This document shows, piece after piece, positions 1-41,371 of a stretch of 64,000 nucleotides of DNA. The notes under the pieces are model-generated. The model was not told the origin of the DNA and ran no database searches. It saw nothing but the letters and a program-made list of their open reading frames with translations. The translations under genes and the position numbers were made by a program. The DNA comes from Nectonema munidae. Taxonomy: Eukaryota; Nematomorpha; Nectonematoida; Nectonematidae. Where the stretch lies: NCBI GenBank assembly GCA_030549495.1, contig JAUIRK010000101.1, positions 806,001-870,000 of the forward strand. The letters run 5' to 3'. Numbering within the stretch: the first letter of the stretch is position 1; each line of letters begins with the position of its first letter.

Positions 1-299
1 TGAATCGACTGCGTTTATAAGTTATTATATATATTAAAAATTTCGACATGAAAATATTCTTAGAGTTAAATAGAAAAGATACATTGGTAAATACAATATA
101 GAAAAATAAATTAAAATTGAAGACTAGAATCTTATAAGCTGAGATACTATTAACACGATTTTTTATAAAAAGTAAAAAATATTATACTTATATTAAATAT
201 TTTATTTTAACTGATGGCAAAACCTAGTGGTGTAAGAATGCATGTTCAATATAGACAACAATTTATAATAAATATGTCATGACTTTGTAAATTATCTAT
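1..299. other. AT-rich non-coding DNA
   Basis: I see no gene, repeat or motif here. It lies beyond the 3' end of the Jagged gene. Confidence 0.5.
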
Positions 300-307
300 C
301 CATAGAT

Positions 308-981
308 CAGGGATGGATTCAAGTGGGGGTGAGGGGGGCGTCCCCCCCCCCCCCCCCTGTTTTTTATAGTTGATTGGCTAAAGTGAATTTGATGAAATGA
401 TATAGTGTAACAGCGAGGTTAAATCTATTTTAAACATGACAGTTTGTTTTAACATCTTCACAAAATTAATGTTAGATTTTTATGTATTGTATGTAATCAT
501 GTACTTATTTATCACATCAAAGCATAAATAAAATTTTATCATTTTACCGAAGAAAAAGAAACTTGTTTTTGTTTGGTGAAATGTAAACACATTTCAAAAA
601 ATAAGCTCATATGAAATGAAATTATAAAAACAATGTAGCAATTAAACAATGTAGTAACTTTGAATTTGAATCTTTATGATAAAGGTTAAAGGTGGTGTGG
701 TATTTTCATCGAAAAAAGTACTAATTTGCAGCTAACATCGAGCTAGGATAATCAATCTAGCAGAAGCGAGGCTTAAACCTGGATCTTCAGATCGATAGCA
801 GCGCTTCTAACCGTTTAAAACCTCGTAGCCACTAAACCACTTACGTTTTGATAAAAACGGAAAAGTTAGTTTAAACTTTTAAATAACAACTTTTCACGAT
901 AGAAAATATTAGAAAAAAATTCGAAAAAGTGGCACAGCCCCCCCCCCCCCATCTAAAATTTTTGACCAAGATCCATCCCTT
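308..981. mobile_element. TIR element (hAT-like MITE) with poly-C near both ends
   Basis: The left end CAGGGATGGATTCAAG is matched, reversed, by AAGGGATGGATCTTGG at the right end. Both ends carry a long G/C homopolymer just inside. The flanks ccatagat and cctattgat could be a worn 8-bp target duplication. There is no transposase, so it is non-autonomous. It contains a tRNA-like block (757-845). Confidence 0.6.
757..845 (-). repeat. Decayed tRNA-derived (SINE-like) block
   Basis: On the minus strand GGTTAGAAGCGCTGCTATC resembles a tRNA A box with D arm, and AGGTTTAAGCC about 20 nt later resembles the B box (GGTTCRANYCC). A second A-box-like TGGTTTAGTGGCTA lies just before. No intact acceptor stem is visible, so this is a pseudo-tRNA or SINE head rather than a tRNA gene. 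Confidence 0.4.
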
Positions 982-1149
982 CCTATTGATAGTGCTTAAT
1001 CTCATTTATCACTTTCATAAAGTAAATTAGAGCCACAACTTGGAAAGTGAAGGTGTTTTATCGCAAAATTCAAAAAAAAAAAAGGTATCTTATGTTACTA
1101 CAAAATAGATTGCCTATCTACTTGCTTCCTTCTGCTTCGACAAAATAAA

Positions 1150-1745
1150 TTGAAATCTTGGACATAAAAGCTTCAAATAATAACCATACTACAATTATCA
1201 CTTTCTTTCATAGAAGTCCAAATGTTGATAAATGTGAAAGCACTCTCAAAGTTATCTAGGAAATTACTGAAATAAAAAAAATAATTTTCTGTCAAAAACT
1301 ACGTAATTGTTGGCAATTTCAACCACTAAGATCTAATGGGATACATGCCAAGGTATACCAAACACTTATGAAGAATTGTTTTTAAACATTATTCAAGAAA
1401 ATATTATGAAACAAGTCATTCAAAAACCTTAAGAATTGATTCTAGTGGTAAGGAAAGTGTATTAGACTTATAGATCACTAGTGATGAAAATCTTATTGAT
1501 GATATAACTTTGCCTAACTTAAATCAAAAGTGATCATTGTTGTATATCTTTCATCTTCCTGAAATCAATTCGACGTATTACTAAACATCCTAAATACAAG
1601 CTTTGTTCTGCTGATTATATCACTATTGAAAGAAACCTGAAAAACATAGACTGGAGAAGCTTCGAAAATAGGAAAATGAGTGTGAGTTGTTTTTGTTCCT
1701 TTCAAAATACGCATCTGATATTTTTTGAATTAATCTAAATAAAGT
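1150..1745 (+). pseudogene. Dead LINE fragment (APE endonuclease part)
   Basis: Broken plus-strand frames still show endonuclease landmarks: NYVIVGNFN (family IIILGDFN), then RIDSSGKESVLDL (family TR....S.LDLI), and KYKLCSADYITIERNL followed by IDW, the linker after the endonuclease. Order and spacing match ORF2 of CR1/Jockey-type LINEs such as the one at 5900-9896. Stops and frame changes are frequent. No reverse transcriptase follows. Confidence 0.6.
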
Positions 1746-1898
1746 TATGTATTTAAGCATAAATATAAAACCTAAATCAGAAAAATATTGTTATGGACTT
1801 TTATCTATTATAACTAAGCCTAATTTGGAAGTAATAACTGAAAGAGATGAATAAAATTTAAAAAATAAAATAAAAACAGTAGCGGTTTTGGAAACCTC

Positions 1899-1904
1899 TT
1901 TATT
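1899..1904 (-). terminator. Candidate polyadenylation signal of the Jagged gene
   Basis: AATAAA reads on the minus strand about 75 nt past the stop codon of exon 15. AT-rich DNA gives such hexamers by chance, so only the position supports it. Confidence 0.4.
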
Positions 1905-1977
1905 TATAAAAAAAATATACAATTTTACGTAAGTATAGAAATAATTTCTGAACAAAAATAATCAGGAAGTATATACT

Positions 1978-30324
<28,347 letters not shown>

Positions 30325-33300
30325 TGACTTCTTTGAAGGAATGATAGGTTTGTGTGGGTATGCTGTTTTTCGTTTACACTTTCCCAATTAGCGCAAAAAT
30401 GTTAATGTCTTTCATATGACATTTGCATAGCGGAAATTCCTGCTGAGTTCGCGAGCGTATGCTTTTTGTAGTAGCGGTGTATGTATTTCCTAATTATTAT
30501 TGGACAATGACTGCAAATATGCGCTGTTCTTCTATGCCTGGAACACAAGGTTTGAACAGAGTGAATAAGTAGTAGTGTAATGAGGATGGGGTAAATCAGC
30601 AGTATAGCACAGTGTATGCAAAGCTAATGATATAACTCTCGGTGTGATTCTTTATATATGGAATAGAAGAGATGTAATTTGTATATGGATAGAAGCACAT
30701 GCAATGAGTAAGTACCATGAAGTTTTGTCTTATCAAGATTATAATCTATTTTACCATTCACCAACTAATAAGAACGAAGCAAGAAACACCTGAAACTATT
30801 TGATTGGCTTACATCCTTTACGTTGTGTAACAATGTTTTCATTGTTTCCTAATCCAATATATTTTGGGAGGTGTCCTTCTTGCCTTTACATAAGCCTTCA
30901 CTAAACCAACTTTATCCATCTTAAACCTTCACCTCTATAATCAAGGGTATTTAAATTCATTTTGAAAAGTAATAAAAACCGAAAGGACAAAATAAAAAAT
31001 TCACCTTCTTTTCGATTCATAGAGCTGCGATTTTTGATATTAGAATTCTTTATTTATTCAAATAGACTTAAATTTTACAAATTACTTTATTGGGTGACGC
31101 AAAAAAACTACTTTCTTCAGAAATTAAAAAATTTGATTGTGATATCAATAATAATGTGATCGTCAAAATCATAAAAAAAAAATTGATTTTAATCATTAAC
31201 GAAGACATACCTTAGTATATTTTGAAAAAAGACAAATTTTTGCAGAAACCAAAAAAGGAATGTTTGAAAATCTAAGTCATCTAAATAATTTTCTTTTAAA
31301 TATTTTGCATCAATTTATTTATATTTAATAAATATTAGAAATTACTGTGCATTTTTTTTCTTTTCCTAATTTAACAAACTCAAAAAGTTTTTAAAATTAC
31401 TATGGTTAAGATTATGTGCATTCATTTAAAAGTGCATGCATACTCACTTTAAAGTATTTTATAATTGTGAATAGTAATATTTATTTAGTTTGAAAGCTGT
31501 TTTTTTAATTAGATTTATTAGTCAGTTAAATTGTTAATATTGTTAAACAATTTGTATATTGATAAAAAAAATAAATTAATATAAGAATCAATAACGACAA
31601 AACTTTTACTGCTAGATTTATAAAACATGGGAACAAAATTATTTAAGTAAATATACTTGAATTGATAGATAAATAATTTGATAAAAATAGCAAATTAATG
31701 TGTCTGAGTATATTTTAAAATGAGATAATATGCTTCTAGAAATACTCATATGATATTATTTATATTGGTGGTCTGCTAAGAACAGAGGAGAAAAAACAAA
31801 AACTATATAATATGTTCTAAATAGAGACATTTACATAGGAAGAGTGCCAATGTGATTGTCAATTACCCCGACCACCAAGTTAACTTGTGGCACCTACTTC
31901 AAAAATCAGAATATTATACTATTTTTGGCTTTTAATGTCTGGCCATTTCTTTAGCCTAGACTTTTGAAGGTATGGCGATAAGATAGTGTATATTTATTAT
32001 ATATGCATAGACATGAGGGCCTCCAGAAGTTATAACATGCTGTGGTTTAGAAAATTTAGCTGGGCTATTAAACTTTTCGATTATAAAAGAATTGCCGCAA
32101 CGTTAATAATAATGTATAAAAAGGTAAAAATATGCTGGCAAACAAAAATTTCAAAGAAGTAAATATTGATTTTTAGAATTAATGTTTTTTATGAATTATA
32201 ATAGTGTTCAAAAAGAGTATGGAAACGAATTTTTATGATTGCAATATCAAGAATCAGCTTGTGCGGTTTTAGTCATTCTTTTTCCCTCCAAAATAGAAAG
32301 AGAGTTTTTAAACAAATAGAAAAAGATAATCATGAGAAATTAAATAACTACACAAAGCAAGACAAAAGATGTATCAATTTTAACAAACAATTTTTGCTAA
32401 TGGACATTTTGAAATTTTACACAGGAGAAAATGGCGTTCATGAAAATTTTAGAAGGGCTGAACAAATTTTTTATTACACCACCCTGTAATTTTGAGATTT
32501 TGACAGATGAAATGATTTAAACAAGGCCACTTTCTATCACGCAAGGACTTCAACCTTAAAAAACCACTCTCATTTACTTGAAGTTATCTATAATTGAGTT
32601 TATTCAGATCTAAAAATTTCTTGCACGTACAGTCTAAATTTGTTCATTATTTTTATATCATTGAAACTTGAAATTGACACAAAACAAAATCTTTCAATTA
32701 CTGTGATACAGTAAAACGAAAAATTCAATAATCGGATACACATAGAAGATCTGAAAAATTTTTCTTAAAAACTTGTTTAGTTTCTTTTATTAAACAATTA
32801 AAAAATATAGCGTCGTTTTAAGTTTATGTAAGGATTCCGAATATCAGGAAGAAATACATTGGTACCTGTTTCTGAATTGTATTTAAATTTAAGTTTTAGG
32901 TGTTTGTATTTATATTTCAAGTCAATATCATTTGTGCACGATATGGAGTGAAAAGATAGAAAGAGAGAGAGAGATAGCCATGATTAACGAATATATGACG
33001 CATATATAATTAACTGTTAAGATAAATGTTATGGGAAAACTCTATAACTAATGATTTTTTTATTGAAGGTCAAATCAAAAGTCTTCTTTACTCTTTCATT
33101 TGTCCATTCTTTATGATATTTTCTATATTTTTACCTCTATAACGTGTCCTTTCTTATCCTAAATTTCATTGTAATCTTATTTTAGAAATTTTTACAATAA
33201 TTTGCTATTTATTTTGTCATTTATGAGGTCTGTAAGTCAGTATATGTATGTATCAGAATTAGCTTCTTTTTGTGTCTCAGACCAGTTTTTTTAGTTATAA

Positions 33301-33471
33301 AATCTGTAATAATGACTAAACTTTTAGAAAGTATTTTAACATCGGCAAATGAAAAAAGATCTCTTGTGAATCGTAATTTTGATAAAGAATAGATTCCAAA
33401 TAAATTTCTCAGAAACAGGGCAAAACAGTGAATTATGAAAGAATAAATCATTTTTATTCAAAATAATTGTT
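30325..33471. other. 5' flank of the Jagged gene and intergenic DNA
   Basis: Should hold the 5' UTR, any non-coding first exon and the promoter. No TATA box or initiator stands out in this AT-rich sequence. A short GA run lies near 32960. The open frame 32235-32489 (84 codons) has no recognisable relatives and I do not call it a gene. Confidence 0.4.
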
Positions 33472-33479
33472 AGCTGATG

Positions 33480-36260
33480 CATGGGCGTCGGCAGAGGGGG
33501 CAAGGGGCGAACTTGCCCCCCTCCCTGGAAAATTAGCAAAAAATTTTGAAATACATAGAATGTATAAAGAATAAAAAAGTAAATAAAATAAGCGAAGTTT
33601 TTTATTGAAAAAAACATGAAAAAGACTTATTATGGAAAAATAATTTTCTAATTGCACTGGCACCAAAAGTAACGTAACAAATCACAGTTGCATACTATTG
33701 CTGAAACAAAAATTGGAGCAGTCTAGGATTTTCGCTAAATTTATCAATTACTTTTTTTTGATATCTTCTATTTGTTCAATTATTTTAGCCCCATGAACGC
33801 TTAGCATACAAAGACCAGAAAGACGTTCATCGCTCATTATTGATCTAAGCCAAGTTTTGATTTTGCGCATAGTACTAAAGGATCTTTCAATACTACAAAT
33901 TGTTGAGGCAGTGTTAATGCGATAAGAAAAGACTTTTGAACAGCCGGGAACAGATTTGTTTTTGTTAACAAATCAATCAAAGATTGATGTTTGTCATCAA
34001 GTATGTCATCTTTGTAACAATCATACCATGATAGAGCTTCTTCAATGAGGTTGTCAATTTGGTAAACTTTTTATATTGATGCAAGTACATCTTTGAAATC
34101 TTTCCTTTCTCTCTCTTTCATTTCGGTAGGGTGCATAACGAAAATTCTAAAATATGGTTTGTTACTATCATCGAATCGAAGTTGAAGTGATTGAATTAAT
34201 GAGTATATGGATACGGAATGTAAATGTTACGGCGATAATATTCTTCTATTGAACCTCCTACATTTGATCTGTGTTTTTGACGTGAACAAGTTCTAGGCGT
34301 TTTGAACTGTATGTCACGTCTTTCTATCATGGTTTTGACATCACTGAGTATATCTTCTTCAAAAACGCTTTCAGCTGAATCTCGGTGGTTTTGCAAGGTC
34401 TTTATCAAATTACAAATGTGGTCTTGAATGTCCAGTAGGTTCATGTTTACAGACTGTAACTTCTGGGTAACTGGTTCCAACATGGCTGAATACTTCGAAA
34501 TAATCACTAAACAAACGAAAAACTCGCAAGTCCCTGTTGCACATCTGAGCTGATGTGCTGCTTGACGGGTGTTTTGTAATTCATTCATATTTTACTCTAG
34601 TTCCTCTAAAATTTCATATATATTTGAAAAATTTTGTGAGAACAAACGTATACTTTTATACTTAGAAGTCCATCTGGTTTCACTCAGTAAAGACATATTT
34701 GGAGCCAATCTTCTCCGTCCTGAACTCTCACGAAAAAATCGAATGATTGATTTTATTGTTCCTATTGTATTACGAATTTCTGGAATTGAGTTCAGGTCAT
34801 GGACTACCAAATTAAGTCTATGTGATGAACAATGTACAAAAACAGCTTTTGGGTAAGTATTTCTGATTCAAGTTTAATCCCCATTAATTTTCCTTGCAAG
34901 TGTTGAGCACCCATCATAACCTTGACCTAGGAGCTTATCCAGATTCCGTCCAAATTTGTTTGCTTGATGAATTATGGTGTCCGCGATTGTTTATGAGTTC
35001 ACCCTCTCTAAAGGAACAAACCCTAGAAATTCCTCACGTATAAGAGCTGAATACAACTTTTTTTTGTCAAATTCAACAAATCGTACACCAATCGAAAGTT
35101 GTTCTTGGCATCCTTTACGATGCTTTCTCTGACGACTTCTTCACTCAAATTAATTAGCTCATTTTGTATACGAATTGAAATATATTTAGAGTTTTTGCTG
35201 CATGTGTCCATGTGATTTTTTAAAACAGTATCACCGGCCTCTATTCTGAAGTTTAGAAGGTCACGAAAGTTGACGGCTGTCTTATCTTTACCTCTCAGCG
35301 CAATATCATGGCAACAGCAAAACAAAATACTGGATAAGATTGATGAAAGTTTTTCACGATTTTTTGTCACAGTAAGGCCAACTGATTTATCTATTTTACA
35401 AATTATATTGAGCTCTGGTTTTTCCATCATTTTAATGAAATTATTTGCATCTTGAACTGAGCCTCTATGCCAGTGTGATTTAGAATGATTCTTAGCACTT
35501 TCATGTAAGTCGTAATATTTGGTGAAGGCTTTTAGAATGAAAGCACCCATCAATTCTTTCTGAACGGGCTGTGAAAATAATACGCAAAATTTACAAAAGG
35601 CTCCTTAATAACTTGAATAAGCCAACCATGGAGTATATTGACTAATCCATTGATGACGGAAACTGCGGGAACTCTTAGAATCTTTTTTATAACTGTAATT
35701 TATGTCCGAAGGAGTATATGTGTTTAATAAAACCTGATACTTTTTCTCATCTGTCAGAGTTTGAATGCCGTTAACATAAAAGCATATGTCCATCGGATGA
35801 AAGTCTTCCATATTAATCGACGTTGTTGATTCTGTTTGTGAACTTTCAGCTTCTTTTAATTGAATTTCAGATGAACGTGCTTTGTCATCAACATTTTCAG
35901 TATTTTCTAAGTTTTGTTTTTTGAAAAAACTTCTTATATCCATTTTTAAAATCTAAAGTAAAAATCGATAAAAATAATCAAAAGTAAAAATTTGAAATTT
36001 GATGTTTTTATGGTTACTGAAAATGTTGAATATCAAGCAAACAAAAGAACAAACTGGTAACTTATGGAAAACAGTGTTAATGAAAAGAAAAAAATAAGTA
36101 GATATGGTACTGGGATGGGAAAGGAATAAAAATATAAAATTGTATTACATCACCTGTCTTATTACTTCAGTTGTATATATCTATATCACCATACTATTTT
36201 TCATTATTTTTAAAAAAATTTTTTTGCCTCCCCTTGAATTATTTTCTACGGATGCCCATG
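33480..36260 (-). mobile_element. hAT transposon with perfect 8-bp target duplication
   Basis: The target duplication AGCTGATG is identical on both sides (33472-33479 and 36261-36268). The inverted ends are CATGGGCGTCGGCAGA and, reversed, CATGGGCATCCGTAGA. The element is 2781 bp and holds a degraded minus-strand transposase gene. The perfect duplication indicates a fairly recent insertion despite the broken gene. Confidence 0.88.
33700..35943 (-). pseudogene. hAT transposase (DUF4371/ZMYM1-like), broken
   Basis: The frame starts MDIRSFFKKQNLEN (35943). Downstream come GSVQDANNFIKMMEKPE, FRDLLNFRIEAGDTVLKNH (DUF4371-type region), KLLGQGYDG (about 34930), TIGTIKSIIRFFRESSGRRR and LLSETRWTSKYKSIRLF, and at about 33930-33750 the hAT dimerisation domain NTASTICSIERSFSTMRKIK. 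At least four frame changes or stops separate these pieces. The segment that should carry the DET-type catalytic aspartate looks altered. The sister copy is at 40905-45829. Confidence 0.8.
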
Positions 36261-36268
36261 AGCTGATG

Positions 36269-39200
36269 CATAAATAGAAACTTGAAGCGTACGTAGATGA
36301 AGATGTTCAAACTACTGAGGTACTGTCATGCCACAAAAAGCTTAAAAATTTAGAAGCGCTTTGCTAAGAATATTCTAGGATGCTTTGCAACATCATGTGA
36401 GGTAATTATCCTTAATGTCGCCCGTTGAAACTTCAAGCATTACTTCAAAACTCCCAAAACTTAATAATACAGGCAAATGAGTATGGAAAAGTGGAAAAAA
36501 ACCTCTAGGTAAACCTTATAACATTACTATTTAAGTCTAAAATACCTTGATTAAATTTTTATTGATCAAATGAACTTTTGAATCCTAATAACACTTATTC
36601 TAAAACAGGTAATTAGTCTTATTTTATAAAGTTCGTTATTAGATCAACAAAAGGCAACTTTTTATTAATATATAGGTCCACTTTTTTAATAAAGAGCTAA
36701 GCGGTCCTTCAGACTTTAATAATCCATCAAATTAATATTAGAACATTTCATTGTATTAGGATTATTTTTATTGAATTTATCGCATACTTTCATAATCGTG
36801 TGAACAACTGCATTTATTTGTTTGCTCATTATTTTTTTGAATAAAGATTCTCCCTCTCTCTCTCTCTCAAAAATAGTCCATTTTTTGTAAGTAATCTAGA
36901 TTCTAGATTTCCTAAAAATTCAACAGGTTAACAAACAAAGCGCAAGTATTTAACAATTTTGAAATTGCTTTTATATACTGACGAACCCCACTTAAAAATA
37001 ATTATTTGACAGATTATTTTTAATTTAGATAAAAATTCTGACACCTTCATTGTGGCACATGAAATATATTAATTGAAAAACATAGTCTTTGAATCTTACA
37101 ATGAAATATGCATTTGATTTATATAGAAATATCGAATTTGAAGATACTGTATGTGGTATAAATAAGGAGCATATAAGAAAAAAGAATATATCTCTTCTCT
37201 AGCACATGCAACAGAGAAGGGAAGGATAAATTCAAGAGATTAAAATGCTTCCCCCAAAGATCGCGCATTTTTAAAAGAGAATACTTTAAAATATTACATG
37301 GTATTTTTTTTACAATAATAATATTAATAATAATAATTTCCAAAAGTGATTATAGAATAATTTTTTATGTCAATTTTTTTTACAAATAAAGTAAACTTTT
37401 TGAAGTCGTTAGGTTCAATTTTTGAAAGATCTATAAGACAAGTTTTATTGCCCCTAATCATAAGTTAATACAAATATGAATTCTCCCCCCTCACCCGTCG
37501 CACTACCTCTACCGCTCCCCTTTTGGCATGCCACTGCCAACATAAGCACCATATGCGAAGGTGTTTAACAACTGATTGCGCGCAATTTACTTCTTAGAGA
37601 GCAAAGCTCGTTTGGAAAACCCCTTGAGTATTAACGATCATAAAATGAAATTACGATAAGTGAAGTCCAATTTTGAGATAGAAAATGTATCTGCAAGATA
37701 AGTATTTCTATTTACATTGTTTGAACCCGTAACTGTACTTGTATTTGTATTCTGACACTCCCAACAAAAGTATATTTGCCCCTACCCACAAAAAACTATG
37801 AAAGTATTTAGACATTTTTAAATGATAACAAAATTTCTTTTTCAAATGTCATATTAACAGCTATAGCTCAAGCTCAAAATATGCTAGAAAAACACATATA
37901 ACATATAATGTGTGTGCCTAAACTTCTCAAAAATTTAAACATGAAATGTTAAAAATTCATCTTTCATAGAGAAAATTTGTTTGCATAAAATCTCAGCTCA
38001 ACTTTAAATAAAATACAAAAAAGTTACGGCCATAATATACTCTTGTCAAAAACATTAAAAAAAGAAATAATGTTAAAAGAGTTTTACAAAACAAGTTGAA
38101 TTAATTTTACACGGCATTTTGGCTATTTAATTTGATAAATGAAATTTCAAATTTGATTTTTTTACCTTCAAGTGAAATCCTTTGCATAACATTTCAAATG
38201 TTTTGAAGAAGAAGAAGAAAAAGAAGAAGAAGAAGAAGAAAGGTTATTTACCAAACAACAACCCGAAACATACAAAAATATTCTTCAAAAACATTAATGA
38301 ACAAGTTAGTAGATAAATACATTGTTATAAGTTATACTAAAAGGAAATTGAGAATTTTGGATAGGATTGTTTGTTAGATATCCAAAAAGCTTCTAAAAGC
38401 CGCGGAAATGGTACCTCAAAGAAGGTAAAAGTAGAACATTCAAAAGAATAGTTAGAAAGAACTTATTAAAACGAGATAAAAATTTTAGTAAAGTAACAAA
38501 GCACTTGAATAAAGGATATTAAAAAGTGAAATATGTATACTTGCAAGAAAAGCAGTTACGTCTCTGACATGAAATATTTTTGTAATGGGTTAAAAAATGA
38601 TAGCGAAATTCTTGTCATTGAGGTAATTGCGTAAAAAAAGGTAATTTGACATTGAATGATTCCATAATACAAAGTGTTTTTTACACTTGTCTAAACGGTT
38701 AAATTCACTCAGAAGTTTGTTCTCATATCTTAAACACCTTGTTTTTGTTAATAATTGAATACCAACAATGAAGATAAACTAAAGAAAGCATTTTATAAGG
38801 CATTTGTAAATAAAGACAGATAACTGATATTTGTAAATATCCTGTAATTTGAGAATTTGACTAAGAATAAATAGGCCAGTATTACTGTCTGAAAAATGTT
38901 GCTTCTTGTGTATTATTCTGAGGAATTTGTTTGGTACTTTAAATGCTTTTTCTTTTTAAGTGTGCCCCCGATTAATACATCTATAGTGAAAGTAAGGTAA
39001 CACCAAGAATATATACAAAATTAAACATGTTTCTGTAAGACTTTAATAATCCGCTTCTGTAGCATACATTTGAACAAATAAAATTTATATGCTCATCGCA
39101 AATTAGTTTATCATTAATTTTGAGAGCAAGCAGATTAAACTTCTCAACGATTCGAATTCTATTTTTCACAAAAAATGTACATAAAATAGATGGTTTTCTA

Positions 39201-39545
39201 GAGAAATATTAGTCCTTTAATTTTACTCGTATTGATCTGAAGGTTGTTCAATATTTATCCATTTTAGAATATAGGATAAAAATTGGAATCTAAGATTCAG
39301 GTAAAGAAAAAAGAACTCTAATATCATCTGCGAAGAAAAAAATATCTAATTGTGGACAATGAAGATGTATGTTGTTTGCTAAAATTTTGAATATTGAAAT
39401 TTTAAAGATTTTTCTGCAAGAAAAAAAGAAATATAACTACAAGAATTAATAATGTTAACCAAATATTTTAATTTTTTTGGATTAATTATAAAATACTAAG
39501 AAATTTAAAATATTTTTGTGACATTGACTTTTTTTGATATTGTTC
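36269..39545. other. Intergenic AT-rich DNA
   Basis: No gene recognised. It contains a short CT run (36848-36868) and a GAA run (38204-38242). Confidence 0.5.
38204..38242. repeat. (GAA)n microsatellite
   Basis: About 13 AAG/GAA units with one interruption. Confidence 0.9.
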
Positions 39546-39553
39546 CAGTAGAA

Positions 39554-39868
39554 CAGGGATCTGCAAACTTTTTTGCCTGTCGACCCATTCATAAAACATT
39601 TGTCTTCACATAGACACCCACCCCACATAGAAATGTTTCATAAATAATCAATGTCCAAAAATTATGAGAAAAAATACAAACCAAAATGTTTCATATATCC
39701 TATACTATACAATATTCTAAGCTATGTTTTAAAAGAAAAAAGGAGATTTATTACTACTATAAAGTAAAAAAAGCATAGCACAATTTGGTAAGTTTATCTA
39801 TCCTATCGACCCCTAATGATCTATTATCGGCCTCCAGGTGTCGATATCAACCACTTTGCCGACCCCTG
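39554..39868. mobile_element. hAT-type MITE, 315 bp
   Basis: The left end CAGGGATCTGCAAACTTTTT and the reversed right end CAGGGGTCGGCAAAGTGGTT are similar, and both carry inner TCGACCC/TCGACAC. The flanks cagtagaa (39546-39553) and ctgtagag (39869-39876) agree at 6 of 8, as expected of a hAT duplication. No coding. Confidence 0.65.
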
Positions 39869-40404
39869 CTGTAGAGGAAAGCAAACGAACTTAAATTTCC
39901 AATGGAATTTCAAATCAAATTCAAAAAGGGATTAGTTAAAATTGTCTGGTTTGCTTGAACTAAAATGGCTTAATTTAACCCTAGTCAATTCTTGCTTGCT
40001 TGTGCAAAGAAATCAAAATGGCTTTTATTATCATGGTACTTCCTACTTTATAAAAATATCTCTGTACATTCTATTTCTCCTTCATGAAATGCAATTTTAT
40101 ATTCTGGGGCTTTAGTCACCCCCTATAAGGATGTATTAAAAACGTAAACATGAAAATTAATTGGTTTTTTAGGCAAGATAGAGTATCATTGAGTTTTGAT
40201 TATTGTTTTTAATGGTGTTTTTTTAAAATATTCACTTAAATGAGATTAAATATTAAATGTTTCTATATTTTTATTTTAAATATAATACATTCCCACACAC
40301 ATAGGCGGCGGCAGGTAGGTGTAAGGGGTAGCATCTGCACCCCCCCCCCCCTGAAAAAAATTTAAATAAAATTTTTTTTATAACATAACAAAGATGAAGT
40401 ACTA

Positions 40405-40872
40405 GTAAGAACTATCAACTTGTTAACAAAAATTTTTTTTCAAATGTTTAAAAAATTTGAGGCTTGAATTCCCTATATAAAAATCTCCATTTTCAAAGAG
40501 CTCTCGTTCTTTGTTTCCGCACTTAAAATGGTTTTTTGCTTCAATAGTCTTTTTAGATTCTAATTTTTTTCGTAAGTTTTTTTTGTTGGGTTTATTCCAC
40601 ACTTAAAGAGACATTTCACTTATGGGTTTTTTTGTGCTAGTGTGAACTATCAACTTGTTAACAAAAAATTTTTTTTAAATGTTTACAAAAATTTGAGGCT
40701 TGTATTCCCTATATAAAAATCTCCATTTTCAAAGAACTCTCTTTCTTTTTTCCCGCACTTAAAATGGTTTTTTGCTTCAACAGTCTTTTCAGATTCTAAC
40801 TTTTTTATAAGTTTTTTTTGTTGGGTTTATTTCACACTTAGACTATCTTTTCCCTTATGCGTTTTTTTAAAT
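40405..40872. repeat. Tandem duplication, two 235-bp units
   Basis: Two adjacent copies, starting near 40409 and 40644 with GAACTATCAACTTGTTAAC, run side by side with few differences to a CTTATGSGTTTTTTT end. They lie in the 5' non-coding part of the second hAT copy. Confidence 0.85.
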
Positions 40873-41371
40873 ATCTTGTCAGATTTCAGAAAAATCAATT
40901 CAAGATGGATATTAGAAATTTTATGCAAATTAAACATAGTCGTGTAACTGAACAAGATGAAAAAAAGCCCGAAAATGATTTTTAAAAATTGAAAATCGGT
41001 AATTCTAGTAAACCCAATGAAAGTGAATCTTCTCCCGAATCTAGTTCTTTTCATCCAAACGAACTAGTACTAGACCTTGGAAATTATGTGAATAACAAAC
41101 CGTTGGACGAATCTTTGAAGCTACAACTCCTAACAAAACCATATACACCTACTGTTGATTAGGATTTTAAAAAAGATGTAGATTGAGCAGGCAAGAATCC
41201 ACATGGCAAGTGAATGGCACAAAAATTCGCAAATCGACTCTTAAAATTTCATTTCCTGAATAACTCTGAGAGAGAAATTTTATCACAATTGAATGCTAAA
41301 ATTTATCAAACCGTTTTGAAAAATCGTGAAATTCTACACTCTCTACTGTCTTCTCTTCTATTTTGTGCAAC

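Noticed and set aside
757-845. A functional tRNA gene.
   Set aside because: Boxes A and B are only approximate and no acceptor or anticodon stem closes.
32235-32489. An 84-codon frame upstream of the hAT.
   Set aside because: No recognisable domain, no splice or start support, and AT-rich codons typical of chance frames here.
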